A DNA stretch of 32,067 nt, from positions 1-32,067 of the forward strand of contig CALFAM010000026.1 of the NCBI GenBank assembly GCA_937948815.1. Reading direction: 5' to 3'. The first letter of the stretch is position 1. Each line of letters opens with the position of its first letter. Source of the stretch: an uncultured bacterium. Lineage in GTDB: Bacteria; Acidobacteriota; Thermoanaerobaculia; Multivoradales; J023. This document shows, one piece after another, positions 24,190-32,067 of this stretch. The translations under genes and the position numbers were made by a program. Under the pieces are notes generated by a model. It was not told the DNA's origin, did no database searches, and was given only the letters and a program-made list of their open reading frames with translations.

Positions 24190-26367
24190 TCAGAGGTAGA
24201 ACGTGAAGGTGGTCATCAGATCTTGGAGCCAGACCATCCACTTGGATGACCACTTGCGCGCCGCGAACTGCGATGCGGGCTTCACCAGCCGGCTGTTGTT
24301 GGTGTAATCGAGATCGAGCAAGAGCACCCGATCGGGATCGACCACGGCGTACTCGAGCTTGGCGGCACGCTCTTCGACGAAGAGCTGCCAGCGCGCGCGA
24401 CCATCCCAGGGGCGCCGCACCTCGGTACCGTCATCGAAGACCATCAGCACGTCGACAGGGAACACCCCACCGCCGAGACGCCGGACAACGACCTCCGTGC
24501 GAAACACCGGCTTGTTGTCCTCACTCGCCCCCTCTCGGCTCGTGGCCTCGTCTTCGGCTTCCGGCCCTTCCTTCCCCGATGATTCCTTGCCGGCGACCAC
24601 CGGCTGGCCATCCGGCCCCTCGGTGTACCCCCGAAGCTTCGCGGGCTTGGTCGACACCGATGCGAGGGCATAGTCGAACTGCTTGGACTGGTGGTACACC
24701 TGGTCGAAGAAGGGATCGAGATCACGACCGCTGATCTCTTCGAGCACACCAAAGAAGTCGTCCGGCTCGGGATGCCCGAAAGCGAACCGCTGGTAGAACG
24801 TCGCCATCGCGGGCTGCAGCACCTCCCACCCGAGGTGCCGCTCGAGGGTGTGCAACCACATCGCGGTCTTGTGGTAGCTGAGCGTGCCGGCTCCGCGCGG
24901 GAAGGCTCGGTAGGTGGGCACCGACATCGCGTCCATGGTCGGGCCATCGGAGCTGATGAAGCGGGAGAATCGGCTGCCGTACACCGCACGTGACTGCTCG
25001 AAGTCGTCATAGCGCTTGCGCACTAGGCCACCGATCTTTCCTCCAGGCGGTCGCAGATAGCTGCGCATCATCTTCGACGGGCCGTAGGTCACGTCCATGG
25101 TGCGGGCGGTCGAGAAGGTATTCAATCCCTCGTCGAGCCAAGCATGCTCGATCTCGTTGTTGCCCACCACGCCGTACCAGAACTGGTGTCCTGCTTCGTG
25201 AATCGTCACGCCCTCGGGTGAGCCACCGCCCGCCGGATTGATCACCCGTGTGCCACACGTGAAGATGGTGGGGTACTCCATGCCCCCGGCGCCACTTCGA
25301 TAGGCAGGGTCGATGACCGTAACCTGCTCGTAGGGATAAGGCCCATACCAACGGCCGTAGTGCTCGAGCGCCGCCTTGGTCGCGTGCAGGTGCCGATCCG
25401 CCTGGTCCAAGTGATCGGGCTGCATGAGCAACCGAATGGCCACTTCCGGTAGGCCATCGACCGCGAAGCGATCCGTGATCTCGATGTAGTCCGGACTGGC
25501 GGTCCAGGTGAAGTTGTGGACATCGGTTTGAACGAATCGGTGGCGGGTATATCCATCGCCGACGCTGGTCGCCTCTTGCAGCAAGCCCGTGGCGCCGACG
25601 ATCAGCTCGTCGGGAAGCTCCAGCGAAACATCGTAGACCCCGTAGTCGGCAAAGAACTCGGTCGCGGCGTGGAACTGGTGGGTGTTCCATCCCCGGGCGC
25701 CTTCGAAAACGCCGATCGCCGGGTACCAGTGGGCAATGAAGTAGAAGTCGTCGCGGTAGCCGGTACGCGCGAACGTCCGCGGAATCTTGGCTCGCCAGAC
25801 CAGCTCCACCGCGACGGTCTCGCCCGGCGCCACGGGTTTCGGCAAGGAGACGACCATCACCGTTCGGTCGGCAGTGTTGCCGTCATCTGGCGCCCGGAAT
25901 CGACGCGTCGGCATCAGGTCGGTTCCGTCTGCCAGCCGGATCTCGTCGACCTCGAGAAAGCTCCAGTCGCTGTCGCGGATGTTGCTGCCCCGGTCGCTGC
26001 GACCGCGCAGGCGGTCTTCCCGGAGCCACGTGCTGTGGCTGTTGCGCCAGCCATTCCAGTAGAGGTGGAACCAGAGCTCACTGGTTGCCGTATCCTGGAT
26101 GTTGCGCCAGGTGAGCGTCTGCGTGCCGGCCAGGACCCTTGCTTCGGGGTCGAGCCGCACGCGCATCTCGTAGTTGGCGTTGCGCGGTGAGAGGGCTCCG
26201 GAAGGAGAGGCACCCGTGGATTCGAGTCCCGGAGACGAACCGTTCGAGCGCGAAGCTGGCTCGGCCTGCCCCTGCAGCGCAGTGGCCAACAAGGGTGGCA
26301 GCACCAGAAAAAGGCCCAAAGTACGGCAGAACATCGAGAGAAAACGACCGACTGGCGAGTCGCTCAC
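24190..26367 (-). CDS. Secreted M1-family zinc metallopeptidase
   Basis: M1 enzymes are zinc aminopeptidases. I choose the GTG at 26367 because GAGGAGG lies 6 bases upstream and the product then opens with a Sec signal peptide (SMFCRTLGLFLVLPPLLATALQ); the longer frame to 26562 adds residues with no such features. The product is 725 aa. Motifs are an exopeptidase GxMEN variant (GAGGMEYP), then HEAGH at 390-394 and Glu413, giving the HExxH-x18-E zinc site. The N-terminal beta domain, catalytic domain and a C-terminal beta region are of normal order. A polar low-complexity stretch near 600-640 separates parts of the C-terminus. First gene of the minus-strand operon with the membrane and RidA genes. 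Confidence 0.94.
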   Translation of the reverse strand: MSDSPVGRFLSMFCRTLGLFLVLPPLLATALQGQAEPASRSNGSSPGLESTGASPSGALSPRNANYEMRVRLDPEARVLAGTQTLTWRNIQDTATSELWFHLYWNGWRNSHSTWLREDRLRGRSDRGSNIRDSDWSFLEVDEIRLADGTDLMPTRRFRAPDDGNTADRTVMVVSLPKPVAPGETVAVELVWRAKIPRTFARTGYRDDFYFIAHWYPAIGVFEGARGWNTHQFHAATEFFADYGVYDVSLELPDELIVGATGLLQEATSVGDGYTRHRFVQTDVHNFTWTASPDYIEITDRFAVDGLPEVAIRLLMQPDHLDQADRHLHATKAALEHYGRWYGPYPYEQVTVIDPAYRSGAGGMEYPTIFTCGTRVINPAGGGSPEGVTIHEAGHQFWYGVVGNNEIEHAWLDEGLNTFSTARTMDVTYGPSKMMRSYLRPPGGKIGGLVRKRYDDFEQSRAVYGSRFSRFISSDGPTMDAMSVPTYRAFPRGAGTLSYHKTAMWLHTLERHLGWEVLQPAMATFYQRFAFGHPEPDDFFGVLEEISGRDLDPFFDQVYHQSKQFDYALASVSTKPAKLRGYTEGPDGQPVVAGKESSGKEGPEAEDEATSREGASEDNKPVFRTEVVVRRLGGGVFPVDVLMVFDDGTEVRRPWDGRARWQLFVEERAAKLEYAVVDPDRVLLLDLDYTNNSRLVKPASQFAARKWSSKWMVWLQDLMTTFTFYL

Positions 26368-26723
26368 ATGCGACCTCCTCGAGAGAGTCCGAGTCGTGAC
26401 TGCATCCGGATGCCCATCAGAATCGAGGGCGGCACGGGATGGCTGAAGCGATTCAAGTTGCCGAGAACGATACCGGGAACTTCCCCCTCGGCCAAGAGGC
26501 TTCTTGGAAGTACCGGCCGATTGCCATAAGCTGGCTTTTTCGCGATGAAAGTCCGCAGTCAACCATTCCTAAACTCGTTCACCATCCATTGTGATGCCAC
26601 CATCGTTTTTTCGATGCGGCGCCCCAGCACGGGTGGTTCTCGGACCCCTCCCGTCACCGGTCGCCACATTCCCGCGGCTGCCGAACGGGGGAGTCGCTCG
26701 CGGAGGCTCGTCAGCGTAGCGTG
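26368..26723. other. 355-base divergent intergenic region
   Basis: Lies between the start of the M1 operon and the REC-DUF4388 gene, so it must hold two promoters. An ORF of 65 extra codons runs into it from the peptidase gene but shows no conserved features. The only structure I see is CATCG-tttttt-CGATG at 26601-26616, a short inverted repeat. No RNA gene was recognised. Confidence 0.6.
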
Positions 26724-28205
26724 ATGAAGCGGATCCTGATCATCGACGATGACGACGCGAGCATCGAGCTGGTCCGTTCAGCGATGCCGCCAGACGAGGT
26801 TCGCGTGGTGGCGACCACGGATCCACGTCACACCGAGGCGATTCTCGAGGCTCGCGCGATCGACCTCGTGCTCCTCGACGTACGGATGCCCCACATCTCG
26901 GGGATCGACGTTCTCCGCAATCTTCGTCAGGATCGCCGTTGGCAGCAGCTTCCGATCCTGGCTCTGTCGGGAGACAGCGGCACCGAGACGAAACTGGCGT
27001 GCTTTCAGGCCGGCGCCGACGACTATGTGGTCAAACCCTTCGACAACGTCGAGTTGGCGGCGCGTGTCGATCGGTTCCTCACGCGCACTGGGAGCGTGGC
27101 CGATCTGTCCGGCCGTCTCGGCAAGCTCGCAATCGCCGACCTGTTTCAGAGCATTGCCCAGGGCGCGCTGACCGGCTCGCTCTGGCTCGTTCATCGGACC
27201 CATACCGCCCAGGTCGAATGGCAGGGTGGGAAAGTCATCGACGGAACCGTCGGGACCCTGACCGGGCGCGAGGCCATGCTCGAGCTCTCGACCTGGCAGC
27301 ACGGTCGCTTCTCGTTCGAAGCGCAAGATGCCGGGCCCGAGATCAAGCCAGCCAAGAATGCCCTCAACGTCAGCAAGGTGCTGCTCGAAGCGACCTGGCT
27401 CGAAGACGAGCTCGACAACCGGTCGAGCCTGGTTCCGCAGCAACACGCGGGCCTGTCCGAGGGCCATGGTGCGGAGCTGTCGAGAATTGACGAGGCTTTC
27501 CGCCACCTACCGTTCGGACTGGTCCTCGACCGTCTCAAGGAGCGTCCGGGCATCACCCTCTCCGATCTGGCGTCCGGCCTTGCGCTGGCGCCCCTGAAGG
27601 TGCGTCTGATGATTGCGGTTCTCGTCGAGCATGGCGGAATCGCCGTTGGCGCACCGCGGGAGCCGGGAACCGTGGACCGGCCACGAAACGACGTCGGCCT
27701 GAGTGTGGCGAGCCTGGTTTCGACCTTGCGCGGCGAAGAGCGGCAGAGTGCCTACCTGTCGTTGCACGTGGAGCGCCAGACCTGGCCCCTCGCCCGCAAG
27801 CTGATCGAAGCGCTCCCCACCGCGGTTGCCGGCACATCGCACGCGGCCTTTTTTGCCCAGGTGGAGGCGCGAGAGCCGGCGGTGCTGCCGTTGTTCGAAG
27901 GCGACGTCCGCATCGCCTTGAGCGTCAGCATGCTCGACGAGGACGATCGCGCCGCGAGCCACGACCACCTGCTGGCCGTCGCCGACGCCCTGGTTCTCTG
28001 GCTCGGCCCCGACTCGGGAACCGACGCGATCAAGCAGTATCTGCGCAGTCTCAAGGCCCTGGCTTCCGAGACCGTACAGCTCGCGGTCGTTCCGAAAGCG
28101 CGCGCGTCGGCCGATGCGCTGCTGCTGCAGGCCTTCGGTACCTGGCGCATCATCAGCCAGTCACCCACCACCCTCTGGCAGCTCTTCGCCGATATCGCTG
28201 CCTAG
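26724..28205 (+). CDS. Response regulator with REC and DUF4388 domains
   Basis: The ATG at 26724 is taken as the start (an in-frame GTG is just before it); a GGAGG lies somewhat far upstream at 26702. The 493-aa product has an N-terminal receiver domain (DDDDAS at about 8-13, phospho-acceptor Asp52, DDYVVKPFDN with Lys near 103). A DUF4388 domain follows at about 127-205: LSGRLGKLAIADLFQSIAQGALTGSLWLVHRTHTAQVEWQGGKVIDGTVGTLTGREAMLEL. The rest is a helical region, then from about 345 alternating strands and helices (VRIALSVSMLDEDD, ADALVLWLGPDSG, VQLAVVPKARA) that recall a GTPase fold, but no P-loop is present. DUF4388 regulators are common near gliding/GTPase systems; whether this is so here is inference. 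Confidence 0.9.
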   Translation: MKRILIIDDDDASIELVRSAMPPDEVRVVATTDPRHTEAILEARAIDLVLLDVRMPHISGIDVLRNLRQDRRWQQLPILALSGDSGTETKLACFQAGADDYVVKPFDNVELAARVDRFLTRTGSVADLSGRLGKLAIADLFQSIAQGALTGSLWLVHRTHTAQVEWQGGKVIDGTVGTLTGREAMLELSTWQHGRFSFEAQDAGPEIKPAKNALNVSKVLLEATWLEDELDNRSSLVPQQHAGLSEGHGAELSRIDEAFRHLPFGLVLDRLKERPGITLSDLASGLALAPLKVRLMIAVLVEHGGIAVGAPREPGTVDRPRNDVGLSVASLVSTLRGEERQSAYLSLHVERQTWPLARKLIEALPTAVAGTSHAAFFAQVEAREPAVLPLFEGDVRIALSVSMLDEDDRAASHDHLLAVADALVLWLGPDSGTDAIKQYLRSLKALASETVQLAVVPKARASADALLLQAFGTWRIISQSPTTLWQLFADIAA

Positions 28206-28238
28206 CGCCCCGCCAGCCCGTCTCGTCAGGCGATGCAG

Positions 28239-28264
28239 CTCACCAGGCAGCCTCTCACCAGGCA
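28239..28264. repeat. 11-bp direct repeat at the 3' end of the GGT-like gene
   Basis: CTCACCAGGCA occurs at 28239-28249 and again at 28254-28264, 15 bases apart. The second copy contains the stop and last codons of the GGT-like gene, the first lies just outside it. This may be a short duplication that changed the gene's end; no function is proposed. Confidence 0.5.
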
Positions 28265-30180
28265 ATGCCGTAGTCCTCGCCAAAGTCGCTCGCCGCACCC
28301 CAGAGTGTTCCGTGATCGCGGTCGAAGCCGATCGCCGTGATCGGACCGGACGTCCGCGGCCGAGTCTCCACGTCATAGCCCATTTCCCGCAGCTTGGCGA
28401 TGACCCAGGCAGGTACGTCGTCGCGCACCCGCAGCCGACCAGGCTCGGCGTCATGGGCGCCGAACGAGCTCTGCATCTGGTAGCTGGTGATGTTGGCAGC
28501 CTCGGCCGCCTGCTGAACGTTCATCCCGAACTCCACGACATTCAAGAAGAACTGCAGCAGGTTCTGGTCCTGGGTGTCGCCGCCCTGGACCGCGAACGAT
28601 AGGTAGGGTTCCCCGTCCTTGAGCGCCATGCCAGGCGTCAGGGTGGCGCGCGGCCGCTTGCCCGGCGCGACAACATTGAATGGATTGAGCGTCTCGTCGA
28701 GCACAAAGCTCTGCATGCGCTGCGACAGCCCGATGCCCGTGTCCCCGGCGATGTAGGCCGGCACCCAGCCGCCGGAAGGGGTGATCGACACCACCCAGCC
28801 TTCGGCGTCGGCAGCCTGGATCGAGGTCGTACCGGCCACGAAGGCCTCGTCGCGGGTCATGCCTGCGGCCCCCGTGAGCGACAACCCAGCCTGCTGGAAC
28901 CCGTCCTCCCCTTCGCCCTCGGCTGCAGGCGGAATGGGCGTCCAGCGCTCGAGCAGTTCGAGGTAGGGATTCTCGCCACCTTGGAAGGGGTAGGGGTCGC
29001 CCGGCTTGGCGTTCTCGTCGTTCTTGCGCCAGTCGATCTGGCTGAAGCGCTTGCGGGCGTAGGCCTTGGACAACAAACCCTCGATCGGCTCCGCAGGCGG
29101 GTGATAGGGGTCGCCGTAGTAGAAATCGCGATCCGCAAACGCCAGGTTCATCGCCTGGTAGAGCGCGTGAATGTACGCCGCACTGTTGTAACCGAGCTTC
29201 TGGACGTCGAGATGCTCGAGGATGTTGAGCGCCTGAAGCATCACGGGGCCCTGCACCCAGTGGGTCAGCTTGAACACCTCGATGCCTTTGTAGTCGGTCG
29301 ACACAGGCTCCTCGAGGTAGACCTGCCAGCGATCGAGGTCGTCGCGCGTGAACAGGCCGCCGTCCGCACGCATGGCACCCACGATCGCTTCGGCGATATC
29401 GCCTCGGTAGAAGCGATCGTAGGCCGCGTAGATGGCTTCCTTGCGGCTCTTGCCCTGGGCCAGCGCCTGGCGTTCGGTATCGACCAGCTTGCCGAGGGTG
29501 GCGGCGAGATTCGGCTGACGAAAGATCTCGCCAGGATTCGGCGCGGCCCGTTCGTCCGAGCCTTCCTGCCAATGCGGCAGAAAGACCTTGCGCGACGATG
29601 CCCAGCGCTCGATCACCCCGCGCCGGCGCTCCATGTTGTCGGCCTGTGCCTGTTCGATCGGATACCCCTTGGCCATCTCGATCGCCGGCGCCAGCACATC
29701 GGCAAGGCTGAGCTTGCCGTACTCCGCCAGCATCGTCATCAAGCCGCCTGGGGTGCCGGGTGTCACGGCTGCCAGCGGACCGAATTCGGGCGGATACTGC
29801 ATGCCCTTGTCACGAAAGAACGCCGCAGTGGCGCCGGTGGGCGCGACGCCCAAGGCGTTGACCCCGATGACTTTGCGGGCCCGGGGGTCGTAGATCAACG
29901 CTTGGGTCTCACCGCCCCAGCCGAGGGTGTCCCACATCGTGCAGGTCGCGGCGAGCATGGCAGCCGCCGCATCGACGGCATTGCCGCCCTGCTGAAACAT
30001 CATCGCCCCGGCCGTTGCCGCCAGCGGCTTGCCCGTGACCGCCACCCAGTGTTGCCCGTGCAAGACCGGCTTGACCGTTCGCTGTGCCCACGCTGGCATT
30101 GCCAGGTAAACAGCCAGACACAGAACAACGAGCGCGCGTTGCGCCGCTCTCTTCAGGGATCGCTTCAGGGATCGCTTCAC
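28255..30180 (-). CDS. Secreted gamma-glutamyltransferase-like enzyme
   Basis: GGT family proteins transfer or hydrolyse the gamma-glutamyl group of glutathione and related compounds after self-cleavage at a Thr. The GTG at 30180 has GAGGAG upstream and gives a basic n-region (VKRSLKRSLKRA) before the signal peptide core LVVLCLAVYLAM. The 641-aa product has an N-terminal GGNAVDAAAAMLAATCT and a middle PGTPGGLMTMLAEYGKL. The cleavage region is AFVAGTTSIQAADAEG with Thr451 as likely nucleophile. An oxyanion-type Gly-Gly follows (PSGGWVP), and C-terminal RPRATLTPGMALKDG. Some family members are cephalosporin acylases or other hydrolases, so the substrate is not fixed. Stands alone, ahead of the VWA gene terminator. 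Confidence 0.9.
   Translation of the reverse strand: MKRSLKRSLKRAAQRALVVLCLAVYLAMPAWAQRTVKPVLHGQHWVAVTGKPLAATAGAMMFQQGGNAVDAAAAMLAATCTMWDTLGWGGETQALIYDPRARKVIGVNALGVAPTGATAAFFRDKGMQYPPEFGPLAAVTPGTPGGLMTMLAEYGKLSLADVLAPAIEMAKGYPIEQAQADNMERRRGVIERWASSRKVFLPHWQEGSDERAAPNPGEIFRQPNLAATLGKLVDTERQALAQGKSRKEAIYAAYDRFYRGDIAEAIVGAMRADGGLFTRDDLDRWQVYLEEPVSTDYKGIEVFKLTHWVQGPVMLQALNILEHLDVQKLGYNSAAYIHALYQAMNLAFADRDFYYGDPYHPPAEPIEGLLSKAYARKRFSQIDWRKNDENAKPGDPYPFQGGENPYLELLERWTPIPPAAEGEGEDGFQQAGLSLTGAAGMTRDEAFVAGTTSIQAADAEGWVVSITPSGGWVPAYIAGDTGIGLSQRMQSFVLDETLNPFNVVAPGKRPRATLTPGMALKDGEPYLSFAVQGGDTQDQNLLQFFLNVVEFGMNVQQAAEAANITSYQMQSSFGAHDAEPGRLRVRDDVPAWVIAKLREMGYDVETRPRTSGPITAIGFDRDHGTLWGAASDFGEDYGIAW
30145..30180 (-). 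repeat. 12-bp microrepeat in the signal-peptide n-region of the GGT-like gene
   Basis: Reading the minus strand from the GTG, three 12-base units follow: GTGAAGCGATCC, CTGAAGCGATCC and CTGAAGAGAGCG. They encode VKRS-LKRS-LKRA. Slippage in such an array changes the number of positive charges before the signal-peptide core. Confidence 0.6.
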
Positions 30181-30284
30181 GGGGTCTCTCCTCGGAGTCT
30201 CGGGTCGGTCCTCGACGATCCCTCAACCTTAGCCCGGCGGGTAGCGCCGATGCGAGAGCTAGGCGAAATCCGTGCACACGAGAA

Positions 30285-30320
30285 GACGGGGGCGGCCTGG
30301 CAACCAGGCACGCCCCCGTC
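30285..30320 (-). terminator. Strong 16-bp hairpin downstream of the VWA gene
   Basis: The ten bases GACGGGGGCG (30285-30294) pair with CGCCCCCGTC (30311-30320), and GCCTGG (30295-30300) pairs with CCAGGC (30304-30309). The only defects are one unpaired A (30310) and a 3-base loop. On the minus strand it lies about 65 bases past the VWA stop and is followed by TTCTCGTG, a weak T-rich tail. It sits 105 bases ahead of the GGT-like start. Confidence 0.65.
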
Positions 30321-30357
30321 GAGGCCAACCCCACCGAGGCCAACCCCGTCGAGGCAG
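30318..30357. repeat. Tandem 15-bp repeats beside the hairpin
   Basis: GTCGAGGCCAACCCC is followed directly by ACCGAGGCCAACCCC and then GTCGAGGCAGAC, so about 2.7 copies of a 15-base unit. It overlaps the right edge of the hairpin and is noncoding in the strands I support. Origin by local slippage is likely. Confidence 0.6.
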
Positions 30358-30385
30358 ACGGCACGGCCTCGTTCGTTCGGCGAGC

Positions 30386-32067
30386 TCAGTCGTCCACGAA
30401 ACCAACGGGCAGCAAGCGGACGGAGCGATCCAGCATGCTCAGCCAGTCTTCGACCCGATCGTTGCGCACGAATTCCGGTGCCAGCGCCCGCGTCTCGCGG
30501 AGAATCTGATCCAGGCGACCGGCACCCCACAGCGGTCCTCGCTTGAACGTCTCACCGGCCGCCGCCACCAATGCGGACAGCCGGAAGGCAGGGGACCCGC
30601 GATGAAAGCGCAGGTGAATGTGCTGAAGCTCCACCGCGTGCCGTTCCTCGACCACCCGCTCCCGGGCATGGGACCGGTAGCGCAGATTGAGCGTCGCCCA
30701 AGACGCCCGGGGCGCATCATCGACCAGCTCGACTTCGTAGAGGGCTACGACGGTATGTCCAGCCCCGACCTCGCCAGCATCGACCCGGTCGTCACGGAAT
30801 GAACGATCCGCGACCGCCCGGTTCTCGTAGCCGATCAGCCGGTAGCGCTTCACGACCTCGGGGTCGAAAACAACCTGTACCTTGGCCTCCGAGGCGATCG
30901 TGGTGAGCGTGCCAGAAAGGGTCTCGACAAAAATCCGTCGCGCCTCGCTCCGATCATCGACGTAGGCATAGCGACCGTCGCCGCGATCGGCGAGCTGCTC
31001 GAGCAACACGTCGTTGTAGTTGCCCATGCCCACCCCGACGGTGGTCAGCTCGACCCCCATGGAAGCATGCTGCGCAACCTCTGCCAAGATGCTGCTGGCC
31101 GTGTCGTTGCCGACATTGGCAACGCCGTCGGAGAGCAGCAACACCCGGCTGGTGGTCTTTGCCCGCCGGTAGTCCGCCGCGAGGCGATAGCCGAGGCGCA
31201 GGCCCGCCGCCACGTTGGTCGATCCGTCGGCCCGGAGACTGGCCAAGCAACGCTCGACCTCGGCCAGGTCACGGGTGGGCAGCAAGGCAATCCGTGCTTC
31301 GTGGTTGTAGGCCACCAGGGCGACCCGATCGTTGGGTCCGAGCTGGCGGATCAGCATGCGGGTGGCATCCTTGACCAGACCGAGACGATCTTCGCGCTTC
31401 ATCGAGCCTGAGGTGTCGACGACCAGGATCAGGTCCACCGGAGGACGATCGCGTTCCGCGACCTCACGGCCCGCAATGGCGAAGCGAAGCAGGTAGTTGT
31501 CGCCGCCTTCGGGGAAGGGGACCGGCGCGGCCTCGACGTGCACGGCGAAGTCGCCTCGCCTCGGTGCGGCATCGCCATAGTCCAGGGCGTTGATCAGCTC
31601 CTCGACGCGCACGGCGGCGGGATCCGGCCAGTGGCCATCGCGCAAGAAGCGCCGCACGACGTTGTACGAGGCCGTATCGACATCGAGGGCAAAGGTCGAT
31701 TGGGCATCGTCTTCCGTGGCGATGAAGGGACTCGTACCGTAGTCCCGAAACGTGGTCGTGTCGTACGGCGCGCGCGGTGGATACGTCAGCGCTTCCAAGC
31801 CCGAGTTATGGGCCGCCAGACCTTGGGCCTGACCGGAGGTCGGCAATCGCTGGAGGCGTTGCCGCAGCTGTTCCTCGGCACCGGCATCCACCGCGCCGTC
31901 CTTGTGGAACGGCCCTTGGACTTCGGACTCGGCCCGCGGCGCGCCGCCGCGAAAGCTGATATTCGCGTCGGCCCCAACCCACATTGGTGTTTCGGCTGGA
32001 GTATCCGCCGCTGCGCCTTGTTCCCGCAGTGCTCCCATCGTACGCCGCAGCGCCAACACGCTCGCCG
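30386..32067 (-). CDS. VWA-domain protein (YfbK type), 5'-truncated by window edge
   Basis: The frame stays open to the right edge of the window, so the N-terminus is missing; a GTG at 32059 is likely internal. About 559 residues are visible. They hold an N-terminal region typical of the family (FALDVDTASYNVVRRFLRDG, VEELINALDYG), then a VWA domain with a complete metal-adhesion site: DTSGSM, the Thr in GSTNVAAGL and the Asp in LSDGVANVG. The C-terminal part (LNLRYRSHARERVVEERHAVELQ ... LSMLDRSVRLLPVGFVDD) matches the DUF3520-type extension. Such proteins are usually exported or membrane-anchored and bind metal or protein ligands; no enzyme activity is known. The next gene downstream on the strand is the GGT-like gene, past a hairpin. 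Confidence 0.9.
   Translation of the reverse strand, partial: ASVLALRRTMGALREQGAAADTPAETPMWVGADANISFRGGAPRAESEVQGPFHKDGAVDAGAEEQLRQRLQRLPTSGQAQGLAAHNSGLEALTYPPRAPYDTTTFRDYGTSPFIATEDDAQSTFALDVDTASYNVVRRFLRDGHWPDPAAVRVEELINALDYGDAAPRRGDFAVHVEAAPVPFPEGGDNYLLRFAIAGREVAERDRPPVDLILVVDTSGSMKREDRLGLVKDATRMLIRQLGPNDRVALVAYNHEARIALLPTRDLAEVERCLASLRADGSTNVAAGLRLGYRLAADYRRAKTTSRVLLLSDGVANVGNDTASSILAEVAQHASMGVELTTVGVGMGNYNDVLLEQLADRGDGRYAYVDDRSEARRIFVETLSGTLTTIASEAKVQVVFDPEVVKRYRLIGYENRAVADRSFRDDRVDAGEVGAGHTVVALYEVELVDDAPRASWATLNLRYRSHARERVVEERHAVELQHIHLRFHRGSPAFRLSALVAAAGETFKRGPLWGAGRLDQILRETRALAPEFVRNDRVEDWLSMLDRSVRLLPVGFVDD

Noticed and set aside
26370-26562. Longer N-terminus of the M1 peptidase
   Set aside because: The extra 65 residues have no signal peptide or conserved sequence, while GAGGAGG and a signal peptide support the GTG at 26367.
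26601-26616. CATCG-T6-CGATG as a terminator
   Set aside because: The stem is only 5 bp, the T-run is in the loop, and it lies in a divergent promoter space where no terminator is expected.
28981-30546. 521-codon plus-strand ORF over the GGT-like gene
   Set aside because: The minus-strand product has the GGT family motifs and a good RBS; the plus ORF crosses a terminator hairpin and has no domain.

Overview
The window is high-GC bacterial DNA, densely packed with genes, and reads as a Gram-negative chromosome. The cell-division order murC-ftsQ-ftsA-ftsZ, many Sec signal peptides, one lipobox and periplasmic sensor domains point to a diderm. The BlaI/M56 pair, the DUF4388 response regulator, the secreted M1 peptidase and the GGT-like enzyme would suit Acidobacteriota or a related uncultured lineage. 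That placement is inference; there is no rRNA or other decisive marker here. No tRNA, rRNA, CRISPR array, insertion sequence or prophage gene was seen.

Layout. (1) 1-4907, plus strand: the end of a peptidoglycan/division cluster, murC (5' cut by the window edge), ftsQ, ftsA and ftsZ, tightly spaced. FtsZ has an unusual linker of 17 in-register pentapeptides. A strong hairpin (4935-4969) closes the cluster. (2) 4984-8942, minus strand: a BlaI-type repressor, an M56 (BlaR1-like) membrane protease whose sensor part is a helical-repeat region instead of a penicillin-binding domain, and a secreted beta-helix protein. The beta-helix gene has its own BlaI-like operator, which suggests a complete signal-to-target circuit. 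(3) 9170-11305, plus: a large secreted protein with two related four-Cys modules and a long unassigned domain. (4) 11346-13392: an ArsR-type regulator divergent from an Fpg/Nei DNA glycosylase, then a small cupin. (5) 13437-16761: AidB-like acyl-CoA dehydrogenase (minus), divergent from a two-gene operon of bacterial PH-domain membrane proteins. (6) 16971-18574, plus: an unrecognised 206-aa protein, then a translationally coupled pair (a 100-aa protein and a GAF protein). (7) 18623-21826: a histidine kinase/OmpR-type regulator operon (minus), divergent from a Cys-rich lipoprotein gene. (8) 21966-26367, minus: an operon of secreted M1 peptidase, polytopic membrane protein and secreted triple-RidA protein. 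(9) 26724-28202, plus: a REC-DUF4388 response regulator. (10) 28255-32067, minus: a gamma-glutamyltransferase-like enzyme and a VWA protein cut by the window edge.

How the parts fit. The first block makes septal wall. Much of the rest concerns the envelope and secreted proteins: three secreted or membrane hydrolases or transferases (M1, GGT-like, M56), several exported proteins of unknown role, and three signalling modules (BlaI/M56, HK/RR, REC-DUF4388). The best candidate for something undescribed is the BlaI / M56-helical-repeat / beta-helix module with a shared operator half-site. Next are the triple RidA and the pentad-repeat FtsZ linker.
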